Shown: positions 26,206 to 35,095, numbered from the stretch's first letter. The stretch: DNA of 64,000 nucleotides from Sporosarcina sp. ACRSM (GCF_022346545.1 NZ_JAKRNU010000004.1:124001-188000), one strand, 5' to 3'. Numbers and translations are program-made. Notes: generated by a model from the letters alone, not told the origin.

Positions 26206-27600
26206 TTGCTTGATAATCACGGATCATTTTATATAGCACAACAACCTACTTTTATAAAAGGGGTGTGTTACTTGGTTAACCAAAAAACGTATGATTATCA
26301 ATTGTATGCCAATTTAACAAATAGTGATATACCAGGAATGGAAGAGCAGCCTTCTAATGAAGGCTATTGGAATATTGAAGAGATCCATTCCCTTCAAAAT
26401 GAATTAATCAATGACATTAGTAAAGGCAATGACCTTCAGTCACTTTCCAATATCATTTACAAGCAAACCAACTTACCTTTCATTATAGAAGATCGAAACT
26501 TTCATGTTCTAGCCTTTTCAGGAATAACGGAAGGTTTCTTTAATGAAATCGATTCGGACTTTAATAGGTATCTGCAAAGAGAAATGAAGTTTCCGAGCAA
26601 GACTCAACCCTTTTCTTCTGTTACAGAAATAAATGCCGACCTTCATTATCGATTAATAGCACCTATCTTAATCGAGGAAAAGATTTATGGATATTGTTCC
26701 TTTGTCTTTTTTTCAGAACATGTTAATCAACATAGGGTAAATCCTGAGATTCTAGAAAAGATTGCTTCAGTTTGTGCATTATCATTAATAAAAATAAAAA
26801 CGAGCTATGAAGTCATTAGTCAAACAAAGAGCTATTTTTTCAAACAAATGTTAGATGGAGATTTATCCAAAGATGAAATTTTAAAACGCAGTAGTTACAT
26901 TGATTACCATTTAAATCTAGATCAGCCTTTTCATATCGTTTTATTAAAATATGAAGGAAACATTGATAGAGGTATGATTGACTACAACAAAATTTCCCAA
27001 CACTCAGAAGAGTATTTACGGCAAAATAAATGGAATTTTTTATTTTGCCAGAAGCTCAATCATTTGGCGTTTCTTATACAACCCAATTCAAAATCCTTTA
27101 AAGATATAATTGATTGTTTTAAAGAAATGATCAACTATTTAATTATTACTTTTCCACAGTTAACCTTCCATGTAGGAATTAGTTCGGAGAGCGATCAAAT
27201 TGACCAGGTGTTTGAACAATATGATGAGGCAATCATTGCGTCGCAAATACCATCCAAGAAGGCAGTTACTACATTTGAATCTCTCGGGATCATCGGAATT
27301 TTAATTAGCTCTAAAAATGAACTCGCTATAAAGAGATATGCAAAGCAACTGTTGGGGCCTTTACTAAACATAGACGAGTCAAAAAATAAGGAACTTATTA
27401 AAACGCTCTTTGTTTATTTGGTGCACGGAGGAAAAATTGAAAATACCGCACATGATCTATCCTTATCTTTGAATGGTCTACGCTATCGGATTGAAAAAAT
27501 AGAAATGCTGTTAGAAAAAGATTTTCGTAACCCGGTTATTGCTTACCAATACCTCTTAACGTTACAGGCTCTAACTATAATGGGGGAAATTGAAGTGTAA
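26206..27600 (+). CDS. PucR/CdaR-type transcriptional regulator
   Basis: 464 residues. The C-terminal ~65 residues form the PucR helix-turn-helix (GGKIENTAHDLSLSLNGLRYRIEKIEMLLEKD). The middle resembles the diverged GGDEF-like CdaR domain, and the N-terminal half may sense a ligand. PucR relatives control purine, amino-acid and aromatic catabolism. The start is doubtful. The frame opens at 26170 without ATG. TTG at 26206 has no ribosome site, while TTG at 26272 has AAGGGGTG seven bases ahead. The 5' end may have been lost or mutated. Last gene of the island, 80 bases before the right direct repeat. Confidence 0.8.
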   Translation: MLDNHGSFYIAQQPTFIKGVCYLVNQKTYDYQLYANLTNSDIPGMEEQPSNEGYWNIEEIHSLQNELINDISKGNDLQSLSNIIYKQTNLPFIIEDRNFHVLAFSGITEGFFNEIDSDFNRYLQREMKFPSKTQPFSSVTEINADLHYRLIAPILIEEKIYGYCSFVFFSEHVNQHRVNPEILEKIASVCALSLIKIKTSYEVISQTKSYFFKQMLDGDLSKDEILKRSSYIDYHLNLDQPFHIVLLKYEGNIDRGMIDYNKISQHSEEYLRQNKWNFLFCQKLNHLAFLIQPNSKSFKDIIDCFKEMINYLIITFPQLTFHVGISSESDQIDQVFEQYDEAIIASQIPSKKAVTTFESLGIIGILISSKNELAIKRYAKQLLGPLLNIDESKNKELIKTLFVYLVHGGKIENTAHDLSLSLNGLRYRIEKIEMLLEKDFRNPVIAYQYLLTLQALTIMGEIEV

Positions 27601-27679
27601 CGACAAATAATGGTTTTTGCAAACGTGCAACAAAGTTTATAAAATGACAGCGTATGATTTCGTCTCCTTTATTCATTCG

Positions 27680-27770
27680 AAAAGGTCTTTTCATTAACTA
27701 TATCGAAGCTTGTCGTTTAAACCCCTCAAATGTTTAAGACGCACAATTGAAACTTCATCAGTGCATTTCC
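27680..27770 (+). repeat. Direct repeat, right copy, bounding the aromatic island
   Basis: Second copy of the repeat at 19226-19314, same orientation, about nine of ten bases alike over its length. It lies 27 bases before the start of the coiled-coil gene, whereas the left copy follows the methionine genes. The two copies enclose about 8.4 kb. Confidence 0.85.
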
Positions 27771-27796
27771 GTATATAGTAAAAAGGGGTGCAAGCG

Positions 27797-28747
27797 ATGA
27801 GACAGGATATACACAAACGGCAGATGGAATTGATGATGTTGCGGACGGAGCGCAACCGAGTGAAGCGTAGGCTTGATGGAACGGAGGTGCAATTACAGGA
27901 TGCGCGTGCTTTGCGCGATCGGTTGCAGAAGCAATTGACAAAGGAGCAACAGGACGTCGTACAGCTCGGGAAATTTTCTTTTATGAATAAAATAAAAGAG
28001 TGGACGGGTAAATGGGATGAGCAAATGGAGAGGGAAATGGCCGAAGTGGCGGAAGTGGAACTGCAATATAATGAAGCGGAAAAAACGGTGACGGATTTGG
28101 AGGCGGAAGTCGGACGTCTGCGCGAAGCGATGAAAAATCCGGAATTCGCTTATATTGATGAGGAATGGGCGGATTTTCTGAAGGAGAAAGAGACGTGGAT
28201 CCGGCAGAATGATTCTGTTGCCCATGCGACGTTGCAAAAGATTGCGGATGATCGGGTGCGTGTCCGGTCGATTTTGCGTGAAATCGAGGAAGCTCGGGAT
28301 GCCGGGAGCAAAGCGATTCGTGCGCTGAATGCGGCGCTCGATAAGCTTGGATCGGCGGAAGGAATGTCGATATGGGACACATTTTTAGGTGGCGGGCTGA
28401 TTGTATCGGCATTGAAATACTCTGAAATGAATAGCTCGGATGACCTCGTCCATCGTGCACAGCGCGCGCTTCGTCATTTTGAAACGGAGCTGATGGATGT
28501 TCAGAATGCGGCGACGGAATCGTTCAAGGTGAACAATAATGATATTTTCACTTTTACGGATGTGTTTTTCGATAATATCTTTTCGGATTGGATGGTGCAT
28601 TCGCGGATCACGGATGCCCAGAGTAAACTGAACGTTGTGCTTCAGGATGTACGGCGGGTGCAAGATCAGCTGACGAGAAAGCGTGATGAGATGGAGCATG
28701 AACTGGAACAGCTTGATGTAAGAGAGAAAGAGATCATAGAAGCGTGA
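27797..28747 (+). CDS. Coiled-coil protein of unknown function
   Basis: 316 residues, not recognised. Residues 1-50, 75-125, 140-205 and 270-316 are rich in charged heptads and should form long coiled coils. Between them lies a less charged part with WDTFLGGGLIVSALKYSEM (~195) and FTFTDVFFDNIFSDWM (~250-265). There is no signal peptide or clear membrane helix. A PspA-like or phage tape-like role is possible but unsupported. The ATG at 27797 has AAGGGGTG seven bases ahead. G+C-richer base use than the island on its left. Own terminator. Confidence 0.75.
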   Translation: MRQDIHKRQMELMMLRTERNRVKRRLDGTEVQLQDARALRDRLQKQLTKEQQDVVQLGKFSFMNKIKEWTGKWDEQMEREMAEVAEVELQYNEAEKTVTDLEAEVGRLREAMKNPEFAYIDEEWADFLKEKETWIRQNDSVAHATLQKIADDRVRVRSILREIEEARDAGSKAIRALNAALDKLGSAEGMSIWDTFLGGGLIVSALKYSEMNSSDDLVHRAQRALRHFETELMDVQNAATESFKVNNNDIFTFTDVFFDNIFSDWMVHSRITDAQSKLNVVLQDVRRVQDQLTRKRDEMEHELEQLDVREKEIIEA

Positions 28748-28780
28748 ACACCAAGACGGATTTTTCTTGGTGTTTTTTTG
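28748..28780 (+). terminator. Terminator after coiled-coil gene
   Basis: ACACCAAG and CTTGGTGT pair around a ten-base loop and run into seven T. A 21-bp phased repeat array starts 30 bases later. Confidence 0.85.
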
Positions 28781-28809
28781 CGCGTTTCTGTCAGGTATAG
28801 ACCATTATT

Positions 28810-28922
28810 CGCCAATAAGTAATTGCAAATCGCCAATATAAAGAGGGGAATGCCAATAAGTGGCCAACGAACGCTAATATACCCGGGCTTTGCGCCATTA
28901 ACCAACCATCGTACGCCAATAC
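28810..28922 (+). repeat. 21-bp phased array, core CGCCAATA, six units
   Basis: Cores begin at 28810, 28831, 28851, 28872, 28893 and 28914, so spacings are 21, 20, 21, 21 and 21. Core variants are CGCCAATA, TGCCAATA, CGCTAATA and CGCCATTA; the bases between cores are unrelated. It lies between a terminator and an ABC-transporter operon. The minus strand stays open across it. Confidence 0.8.
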
Positions 28923-29013
28923 ACCAAAAGTTCTCTCCAACAAATCACTTTACAACCTTCTTCTCCATAGTGTACTATTTAACTAATACACCGTTACAGG
29001 AGGAGGTACGTTG

Positions 29014-29796
29014 ATGAAACAATGGAATGGATTGGTGCGGAAAGAGTGGGTGATGATGAAGTGGCCGCTTCTGGTGAGTGCGCTATTGGCGACTGTTGTC
29101 ATGCTATTCTTTCCACTTTTGATTACTCGACTGATCGATGCCGACATGCATGTGTTTGATGTTGCCCTTGTCATTTGTTTTCTATGGGCGGGGGCAAGTG
29201 TACTTGCACCGATTGTTGCTTTGCTTACAATGTTGGGCAGGGAGATGAGGCAACCTGATGTGTGGCTACATTCAAATGCGTCCATTTTTAAGCTGGTTGG
29301 CACGAAAGTCTTTTTGGCAGCGATGATTGGTGCTGTCGGATTGCTCATTCCGACCTTGGCGTTGGCGATTCACTATACATTTTCAAAATCAGTCATTTTT
29401 TCGTTCAATGAACTATTTTTCTTTGGAACTATTTTCATCGTCATGCTTTTTGCAATTTCGCTCGTTCTCATGGGTCTCGGTTTTTTCTTCTGGGTGATCG
29501 ATCGCTTGTTGAAGCCGTATATAAAGGGATTTTCAACGGTTGTGACTTTCGTTTTGTTTGTCCTGTTGTCCCGGGGCTATGGGGAATTTATTGTCTCGGA
29601 TTTCTACAAGCAGTTTGTGCGGATTGGCCCCATCGATTTAATGGCTATCAAAAATCCGATGATCACAATGGATTTTATTTATTTCCAGCATACAAAAACA
29701 GTATTTTACACGGGTGAGATTCTATTCGAGACAATCGCTACAGTTACATTATTCATCGTTGCAGCTTTCCTTTTTGAGAAGAAAGTGAGGCTGTAA
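29014..29796 (+). CDS. ABC-2-like membrane subunit (paralogue 1)
   Basis: 260 residues with about six membrane helices (roughly 18-38, 48-72, 100-122, 140-165, 172-190, 232-252). It starts MKQWNGLVRKEWVMMK, typical of ABC-2 type permeases of the bacitracin/YtrC kind, and ends in FLFEKKVRL. The next gene is a diverged duplicate with the same ending. Together with the GntR and ATPase genes it resembles the B. subtilis ytr operon, which responds to cell-wall antibiotics. The ATG at 29014 has AGGAGGAGG. Substrate unknown. Confidence 0.78.
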   Translation: MKQWNGLVRKEWVMMKWPLLVSALLATVVMLFFPLLITRLIDADMHVFDVALVICFLWAGASVLAPIVALLTMLGREMRQPDVWLHSNASIFKLVGTKVFLAAMIGAVGLLIPTLALAIHYTFSKSVIFSFNELFFFGTIFIVMLFAISLVLMGLGFFFWVIDRLLKPYIKGFSTVVTFVLFVLLSRGYGEFIVSDFYKQFVRIGPIDLMAIKNPMITMDFIYFQHTKTVFYTGEILFETIATVTLFIVAAFLFEKKVRL

Positions 29797-29801
29797 AGCT
29801 T

Positions 29802-30569
29802 ATGAAAAGATGGATAGGTTTAGTGCTAAAAGAGTGGGCGCAGATGAAATCGAAACTGATCTTCTTTGTATTCCTCAATAATCTGCTACTGTTCTGGGGG
29901 GTGACTCACTTCGTTCTTGGTGTATCTGAAGGGTTTTTCACTTCCGTCCAACCGAATATTGGGGTTTGTTTTACCCTTCACTTAATCATGGCGATTACCA
30001 TGCTTTTTGAAAGTTTAGGAAAAGACGTAAATCGACCGGATATTTGGTTTCATACGCCTGCATCGGTACGGCAGCTGGTCGGTGCGAAGTTTGTCTTGAT
30101 AGGCTTGACGGTCGTCTGTTCACTCGTGTTATGGGAATTAATTGCAGGCATTCTTTATGTTATCGGGGGAGTTGTCTCCGTATGGGGTGATGTCGATCTG
30201 ATGTTGACCGTCGGCGTTGTTATTTTATTGAACGTGGTCTATGTCATGGCGCTTGTGTTTTTCTTTTGGTCCATTTATCAAGTATTCCGTTCCCGGATCG
30301 GCTGGGTTTCGATTCCCATCATTATTGTTTTAGTAGGCGTCTGGCTCTATGGATGGGCGCTTGTCTGGTTCACCGAAGTGTTCCAAACGTTCATGAACAT
30401 GGGACCGATGTATGGCCCGATTCAGACGGTAGATCTATTAATGTTCAACAACTACATTATTCCCGGAGGAACGATTTTAACGGTGGGTAGCCTTATTCTC
30501 TATGGATTGTTGACCCTATTTTATTTCGTTATGGGATCCATGTTGTTTGAAAAGAAAGTGAGGTTGTAA
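29802..30569 (+). CDS. ABC-2-like membrane subunit (paralogue 2)
   Basis: 255 residues, about six membrane helices, beginning MKRWIGLVLKEWAQMK and ending MLFEKKVRL as in the preceding gene. Shared internal segments include RPDIWFHTPASVRQLVGAKF against RQPDVWLHSNASIFKLVGTKV, so the two are duplicates and may form a heterodimer. It starts five bases after its paralogue and is followed by GntR and ATPase genes with almost no gaps. Confidence 0.78.
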   Translation: MKRWIGLVLKEWAQMKSKLIFFVFLNNLLLFWGVTHFVLGVSEGFFTSVQPNIGVCFTLHLIMAITMLFESLGKDVNRPDIWFHTPASVRQLVGAKFVLIGLTVVCSLVLWELIAGILYVIGGVVSVWGDVDLMLTVGVVILLNVVYVMALVFFFWSIYQVFRSRIGWVSIPIIIVLVGVWLYGWALVWFTEVFQTFMNMGPMYGPIQTVDLLMFNNYIIPGGTILTVGSLILYGLLTLFYFVMGSMLFEKKVRL

Positions 30570-30572
30570 ACG

Positions 30573-30938
30573 ATGGGCATTGATTTTCTTCCAGATAAAC
30601 CAATTTACCAGCAGCTCATCGACCGGATTACGGGAGCTATTATTCGGGGGACTTTGCAGCCAGGGGAGAAATTGCCGTCGGTTCGTGAATATGCGGTGGA
30701 AGCCGGGGTTAACGCGAATACGATGCAGCGTGTCTATAAGGAGCTGGAGCAGATGGAAATCACGGAAACGAGACGGGGGCAAGGATCTTTTGTGACGGCG
30801 GATGAAGCGAAAATTGCGATGCTTCGGGATGAAATGAAAGAGCAATTGGTGACGTCATTCCTCCAAAGTGTCGAAGCATTTGGTTTTACAACAGCGGAAA
30901 TCGTGGAACATCTACAGAAACGGGGTGACAAACGATGA
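30573..30938 (+). CDS. GntR-family regulator, YtrA subfamily
   Basis: 121 residues: a winged helix (about 10-75, LQPGEKLPSVREYAVEAGVNANTMQRVYKELE) followed by only ~45 residues of helical dimerisation tail without an effector domain. This short form is the YtrA subfamily, whose genes are nearly always next to ABC transporters they repress. The stop overlaps the ATPase start by four bases. The ATG lies three bases behind the permease stop. It probably controls this whole cluster. Confidence 0.9.
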   Translation: MGIDFLPDKPIYQQLIDRITGAIIRGTLQPGEKLPSVREYAVEAGVNANTMQRVYKELEQMEITETRRGQGSFVTADEAKIAMLRDEMKEQLVTSFLQSVEAFGFTTAEIVEHLQKRGDKR

Positions 30939-31633
30939 TTGAATTGAGAAATATTACAAAGAAGTATGGCACTCGCAAGGCGTTGGAAGACATTACATTG
31001 ACGTTGCCGCATGGGAAAATCATCGGTCTCGTCGGGGAGAACGGCAGTGGGAAAACGACGTTGCTGAAGCTGATGTCGGGATTGTTGACGCCGAATGCGG
31101 GGAGCGCGGTGTTGGATGGGAAGCCGATCAAGCGTAAGGTAGCGACAAATATTGCGTATATGCCTGATGCGGATATGTTTTACCCGTATTTTACAGTTGG
31201 TCAGTTATTTGCATTTTATGAGTCACAGTTTACCGATTTTAATCCGATAAAGGCAAAGGAGATTGCACAGTTTTTGAACTTGGATCTTAATTCGAAACTG
31301 AAGAATTTGTCGAAAGGGAATCGGGGGCGGGCTAAGATTGCGGCGACGCTTGGACGGGAAGCGGATTATTATTTGTTGGATGAACCGTTCTCGGGCTTGG
31401 ATCCGATGGTGCGTGATGATATTGCGAAAGGATTGATCCGTTTCACGAACCCGGAGCGGCAGACCGTCATCTTATCGACGCATGAATTAAAAGAAGTGGA
31501 GCCGTTGCTTGATGAAATTATTGTGCTCAAAGGGAATCGCTTGATCGCGCATGAGGCGGTGGACGAAATCCGGGATACGTATGGGCAAGACGCAACGTCT
31601 TGGATGGTGTCCTTATTTAGGAAGGGAAGTTGA
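30935..31633 (+). CDS. ABC transporter ATPase (YtrB-like)
   Basis: 232 residues. Walker A GENGSGKTT (~35-43), a signature region LSKGNRGRAKIAATL that replaces LSGGQ with LSKGN, Walker B YYLLDEPFSGLD and the switch His in LSTHELKEVEP. LSKGN-type signatures are common in the YtrB and bacitracin groups. It presumably pairs with the two membrane proteins upstream. ATGA overlap with the GntR gene. The C terminus is short and lacks the extra domain seen in BcrA. Confidence 0.9.
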   Translation: MIELRNITKKYGTRKALEDITLTLPHGKIIGLVGENGSGKTTLLKLMSGLLTPNAGSAVLDGKPIKRKVATNIAYMPDADMFYPYFTVGQLFAFYESQFTDFNPIKAKEIAQFLNLDLNSKLKNLSKGNRGRAKIAATLGREADYYLLDEPFSGLDPMVRDDIAKGLIRFTNPERQTVILSTHELKEVEPLLDEIIVLKGNRLIAHEAVDEIRDTYGQDATSWMVSLFRKGS

Positions 31634-31634
31634 T

Positions 31635-32558
31635 ATGGAAATGAAACCAGTCGTGGAACTGAAGGGCTTAACGAAAACAATCGGTAAAAAAAAGATTGTC
31701 GACAATTTAAATTTGGCGTTATATCCGGGGCAAATTACAGGATTTCTCGGTCCGAACGGGGCGGGGAAAACGACAACAATCCGGATGATGGTCGGGCTGA
31801 TGGAACCATCGGGTGGAGAGGTGATCATTGACGGAATTTCGTTGGCAGACGATTTCGAAGGAGGTCTGTCGAAAGTCGGGGTCATTGTTGAAAATCCGGA
31901 AATGTATAAATATATGTCGGGCTATAAAAACTTGGTTCATTTTGCGCGCATGCATGAAAATGTGTCAAAAGCACGCATCGATGAAGTGGTTCAGCAAGTC
32001 GGCATGCAAAATCGGATTCATGAGAAAGTGTCGACGTATTCACTGGGGATGCGGCAACGGCTTGGGCTTGCGCAAGCGTTATTGCATCGCCCGAAGTTTT
32101 TGATCCTCGATGAGCCGACGAATGGGCTGGATCCCGCAGGCATCCGCGAGTTTCGGACATATTTGCGGAGCATTGCAGAGAAAGAAGGCGTGTCAATTTT
32201 TGTTTCCAGTCATATGTTGTCCGAAATCGAATTGATGTGTGATCGGATTGCGGTTATCCAGAATGGGCAATTGATTGATATCCGCGATATGGCGGAGGCT
32301 CGGGAGTCCCATTATTATATTGAGGCATTGCCGACGGAAGCGGCGGAGGAGATGCTGAAGGCGGAAGGGTTCGCAGTGGAAGCGTATAATGGAGGGTTTA
32401 TTATCAATGCGGAAAGGGCCCGCATCCCTGGACTCATCCAGGAGATGACCGCACAAAAACTGCAATTGTTTGCAGTCCAGCCGCATCGGAAAACACTCGA
32501 AGATCAATTTTTGGAAATGACAGGAGGTGGCCAAATTGCCGAAGCTCATACAAAATGA
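31635..32558 (+). CDS. ABC transporter ATPase (BcrA-like)
   Basis: 307 residues from an ATG two bases after the previous stop; the longer in-frame extension overlaps the preceding gene and is not needed. Walker A GPNGAGKTT (~38-46), signature YSLGMRQRLGLAQALL, Walker B FLILDEPTNGLDPAG, switch His in SSHMLSE. A C-terminal ~80-residue domain of the BcrA/DrrA kind follows. These systems export lipid-like drugs or peptide antibiotics. It pairs with the permease that overlaps its 3' end. Confidence 0.92.
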   Translation: MEMKPVVELKGLTKTIGKKKIVDNLNLALYPGQITGFLGPNGAGKTTTIRMMVGLMEPSGGEVIIDGISLADDFEGGLSKVGVIVENPEMYKYMSGYKNLVHFARMHENVSKARIDEVVQQVGMQNRIHEKVSTYSLGMRQRLGLAQALLHRPKFLILDEPTNGLDPAGIREFRTYLRSIAEKEGVSIFVSSHMLSEIELMCDRIAVIQNGQLIDIRDMAEARESHYYIEALPTEAAEEMLKAEGFAVEAYNGGFIINAERARIPGLIQEMTAQKLQLFAVQPHRKTLEDQFLEMTGGGQIAEAHTK

Positions 32559-33477
32559 ATGGATGAAGTTATGGAGTAAAAAAGGGACATGGGTGATGAT
32601 GGTCCTGCTTGTCGCCATGATTGCCGGGATGTTCGGGTTGACGAAATGGATTCAGACGATGAATGATTACGACGAGCCAGATTGGAAATCGGTCGTGCAA
32701 GGCGAACTGACGAACGTTCAAGAACAACTCGGGAATCCGATGTTGTCGGATAGCAAAAAGGAACGGCTGGAAGGTAAGGAAAAGATTCTGGAATATCGTC
32801 TTGCGAATTCCGTAGAACCGTTGGACGCGAATAGCCGGGAAAAAATGATCATGGACTCCTCAGGAATCGGATCCATTGTCGTATTGTTGACCGTCATTGT
32901 CGCAGCAGGTATTGTGGCTGCCGAGTTTTCACAAGGGACGATTAAGATGCTATTGTCCCGACCGGTGAAACGATGGAAAATCTTGACGTCCAAGTATGTA
33001 ACGGTCATGCTGTTTGGTGCTTTGCTCATGCTTGTGGGATTTGTGGTCTCCGTTGTATGCGCCTATCTGTTCTTCCAAGCGGGCACCGGGCAGGAACTTG
33101 TTTGGAATGGCAAGGAAGTCGTTGCAGCGTCGATTTGGGGGAAAGGGCTTTACATGTTGCTGTTGTCCTTTGGGAATGTCTTCATGACCGCGACATTCGC
33201 GTTTATGATCGGCAGCGTCTTCCGTTCAAGCTCACTGGCAATCGGTCTGTCATTGTTCATTTACTTCATGGGCAATACGGTCGTTATGATTCTATCGCAG
33301 TATGAAATTGTGAAATATATTGTTTTCACTCATATGGATTTGACGATCTATGAATCAGATTTCAGAATCGTTGAAGGCATGACCATGCCATTTTCACTTG
33401 CGGTGTTAGCGGTTTACCTCGTCGTATTTTTGGTGATCAGTTATACGACGTTTGTGAAACGGGATGTGACTGCGTAA
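32536..33477 (+). CDS. ABC-2 type permease
   Basis: About 313 residues. Starts MPKLIQNEWMKLWSKKGTW, the usual amphipathic entry of ABC-2 permeases, with a first helix at ~20-38, a large external loop (~40-110), then five helices ending near the C terminus. The segment AAEFSQGTIKMLLSRPVKRWKILTSKY is the conserved coupling region. The TTG at 32536 has AGGAGGT at spacing seven; GTG at 32527 overlaps that site. The repeat element copy B abuts its stop codon. Confidence 0.88.
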   Translation: MPKLIQNEWMKLWSKKGTWVMMVLLVAMIAGMFGLTKWIQTMNDYDEPDWKSVVQGELTNVQEQLGNPMLSDSKKERLEGKEKILEYRLANSVEPLDANSREKMIMDSSGIGSIVVLLTVIVAAGIVAAEFSQGTIKMLLSRPVKRWKILTSKYVTVMLFGALLMLVGFVVSVVCAYLFFQAGTGQELVWNGKEVVAASIWGKGLYMLLLSFGNVFMTATFAFMIGSVFRSSSLAIGLSLFIYFMGNTVVMILSQYEIVKYIVFTHMDLTIYESDFRIVEGMTMPFSLAVLAVYLVVFLVISYTTFVKRDVTA

Positions 33478-33657
33478 TCAATTACGCCTCGGCGTAATTG
33501 CGTCCAGATTTTTTTCGAGCTAGCTCGAAAAGCTCCTTTAAAAATCTGTGACATCCGCCGGAGGCTTTATCTTCATTCGGCTTGCCATTTTATAGGGGAG
33601 TCTACTATAGCTGACGCTTCGCTTTCAGTACAAAACCATTTGCTGAATGAAGATAAA
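33477..33657 (-). repeat. Palindrome-rich ~190-bp repeat element, copy B (inverted)
   Basis: Reverse orientation relative to copies A and C. Constant parts are clear on the minus strand: GCCTCCGGCGGATGTCACAG, AAAGGAG, then arms CAATTACGCC/GGCGTAATTG. The inner hairpin differs (a TTTTCGAGCTAGCTCGAAAA palindrome replaces the AATTGCGC one), showing that the stem is kept while its sequence changes. The outer arms TTTATCTTCATTC / GAATGAAGATAAA are also present. It begins at the stop codon of the ABC permease. Confidence 0.8.
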
Positions 33658-33687
33658 AAGCCCTCCATTGGCGGAGGGCTTTTTTGT
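33655..33687. terminator. Bidirectional terminator
   Basis: AAAAAGCCCTCC and GGAGGGCTTTTTT pair around ATTGGC, with T-runs on both strands. It serves the ABC cluster on the plus strand and the 30-residue gene on the minus strand. Confidence 0.85.
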
Positions 33688-33689
33688 AC

Positions 33690-33782
33690 TTATTTATGAT
33701 TGCTGAAAGTCATTGCAAGTCCTGCAACTGTACCAACGATAACGAATGCGAACAAAGTGAACATAATGTATAGGAACCACAT
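33690..33782 (-). CDS. 30-residue membrane peptide
   Basis: MWFLYIMFTLFAFVIVG-TVAGLAMTFSNHK: one membrane helix with a short polar tail. The ATG is preceded on the minus strand by AAGGAGTGATTGGCTC, a good ribosome site at normal spacing, and the stop lies directly before a strong terminator. This tidy gene structure supports a real small protein. Longer in-frame extensions upstream have no ribosome site. Function unknown; such one-helix peptides often join membrane complexes or signal stress. Confidence 0.6.
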   Translation of the reverse strand: MWFLYIMFTLFAFVIVGTVAGLAMTFSNHK

Positions 33783-33891
33783 GAGCCAATCACTCCTTTT
33801 ATACAATATCCTATCTAATATTGTACCATCTCGGTGTAGGCCAAGCAATGGCGGCTGGCCGTGCAATTGTGACGGAGTTGGATCGGCGGGG

Positions 33892-34000
33892 GCGAAAGTC
33901 CCGAGTTGCAATCAAACCGGGGAAGAGTGCAATCAAACACCTATTGAGTGCAACCAAACGGGTAATGCGTGCAATCAAAACCTCGGCGAATGCAATCAAA
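33892..34000 (+). repeat. 21-bp phased array, core TGCAATCAAA, five units, upstream of the NERD gene
   Basis: Cores begin at 33907, 33928, 33949, 33970 and 33991, exactly 21 bases apart; the third is TGCAACCAAA. A head GCGAAAGTCCCGAGT precedes the first core. On the minus strand it reads as heptads LIAFAEV, LIARITR, LVALNRC, LIALFPG and then LIATRDF. Nothing else is seen between the small peptide gene and 34129. Confidence 0.85.
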
Positions 34001-34128
34001 TTTATCGCGAAAGATTGATCGTTAAATTTCAATTTTGAGGCCTGAAAGAAGGGCAAATTACGACTTTCGCCCAACGTATAGCAACGTGTTCAAGCCTGTG
34101 ATACGCTTGGTTTGGAGGTGGAAAACAG

Positions 34129-35094
34129 ATGATTGTCAAGGCAAGGTCGTTTCCGTATAGTTTGCTAGGTTTACAAGCGTTACAACGTCGCATCCCCAAA
34201 AATCATCCGCAATTCGACAATATCAAGGAGCGCGTCCGGACGACCGCAGCTGGAGTGAATGGCGAAAAAGTGTTGGATGATGTTTTTACCAAATACCAAT
34301 TCAAATTTGATCATTTTATTTTCCACGATTTGAACCTAACTTCAACGGGGAAATTTCAAATCGATACATTGTTTCTATCAAGTCGCGGGGCATTCATTCT
34401 TGAGATGAAGAATATAGCGGGACGCATCAGTTTCCCTGATCAATGGAATCAGATGATCCGTGTCCTTGATAATGGCCAGACCGATGCTTTTGAGTGTCCT
34501 TCTATCCAGCTTGAGCGTAATTGCTATTTGCTAGAAGATTGGTTGCAAGCTAGAGATTTATCCATTCCAGTGAGTGGTGCCGTTGTTTTTACTACATCCA
34601 GACAGCGGATTGAAAATACCCGTCCCCATTTAAAAATCCTATTTCCTAATGAAATTCCAATTTTTCTTAGAAAAAGGGAGTTAACCCCCCAAATGCTTGA
34701 CACGAAGACCCTCTCTTATATCGTAGACCAATTAATGAAAGGCCATGTCGATTATAATCCTTATCCAATGTGCGAAGCGCTTCGTATTCATCCTACGGAA
34801 ATAAAAAGTGGTGTCTTCTGTGAAAAGTGTGGGACACTCGGGATGACAAGAATCTATCGCGGATGGGGCTGCAATGCATGTCGAAATGTTAGTAAAACAG
34901 CGCATCGCCAAGCGATAACTGACTGGTTCATGCTGATAAGTGAAACGATGACCAACCGTGATTGCAGGGAGTTTTTACATCTCCCGAATAATTATACAGC
35001 GACGCGACTATTAGGGGAGCTGCCGCTTGAACCAAATGGCGTAAAAAGGGGCAGGTACTATCGTTTTCCTTTAGAGAAAATGATTCTGGAGTAG
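34129..35094 (+). CDS. NERD-domain protein with C-terminal zinc ribbon
   Basis: 321 residues. The NERD (nuclease-related) domain spans about 40-165. Its restriction-endonuclease-like core can be seen as the acidic residue in KFQIDTLFLSS and the E-x-K pair in GAFILEMKNIAG. A zinc ribbon follows (~233-258: FCEKCG and GCNACRN) and a helical tail. NERD proteins are predicted DNA-processing enzymes of unknown role, common in Bacilli. The ATG follows TTGGAGGTGG. It stands alone between two 21-bp phased arrays, a notable arrangement. Confidence 0.85.
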   Translation: MIVKARSFPYSLLGLQALQRRIPKNHPQFDNIKERVRTTAAGVNGEKVLDDVFTKYQFKFDHFIFHDLNLTSTGKFQIDTLFLSSRGAFILEMKNIAGRISFPDQWNQMIRVLDNGQTDAFECPSIQLERNCYLLEDWLQARDLSIPVSGAVVFTTSRQRIENTRPHLKILFPNEIPIFLRKRELTPQMLDTKTLSYIVDQLMKGHVDYNPYPMCEALRIHPTEIKSGVFCEKCGTLGMTRIYRGWGCNACRNVSKTAHRQAITDWFMLISETMTNRDCREFLHLPNNYTATRLLGELPLEPNGVKRGRYYRFPLEKMILE

Positions 35095-35095
35095 G

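Noticed and set aside
19226..27770. Direct repeats as attachment sites of an integrative element
   Set aside because: No integrase, no tRNA gene and no conjugation genes between them; the repeats are reported only as island borders.
31551..31634. Longer start for the BcrA-like ATPase
   Set aside because: The extension overlaps the preceding ATPase gene and lacks family similarity; the ATG at 31635 begins a normal ABC domain.
33700..34038. Plus-strand frame with repeated Cys-Asn-Gln heptads over the phased array
   Set aside because: It has no ribosome site, overlaps the small peptide gene and is a by-product of the 21-bp repeat; the sister array at 35111 has a stop in this frame.
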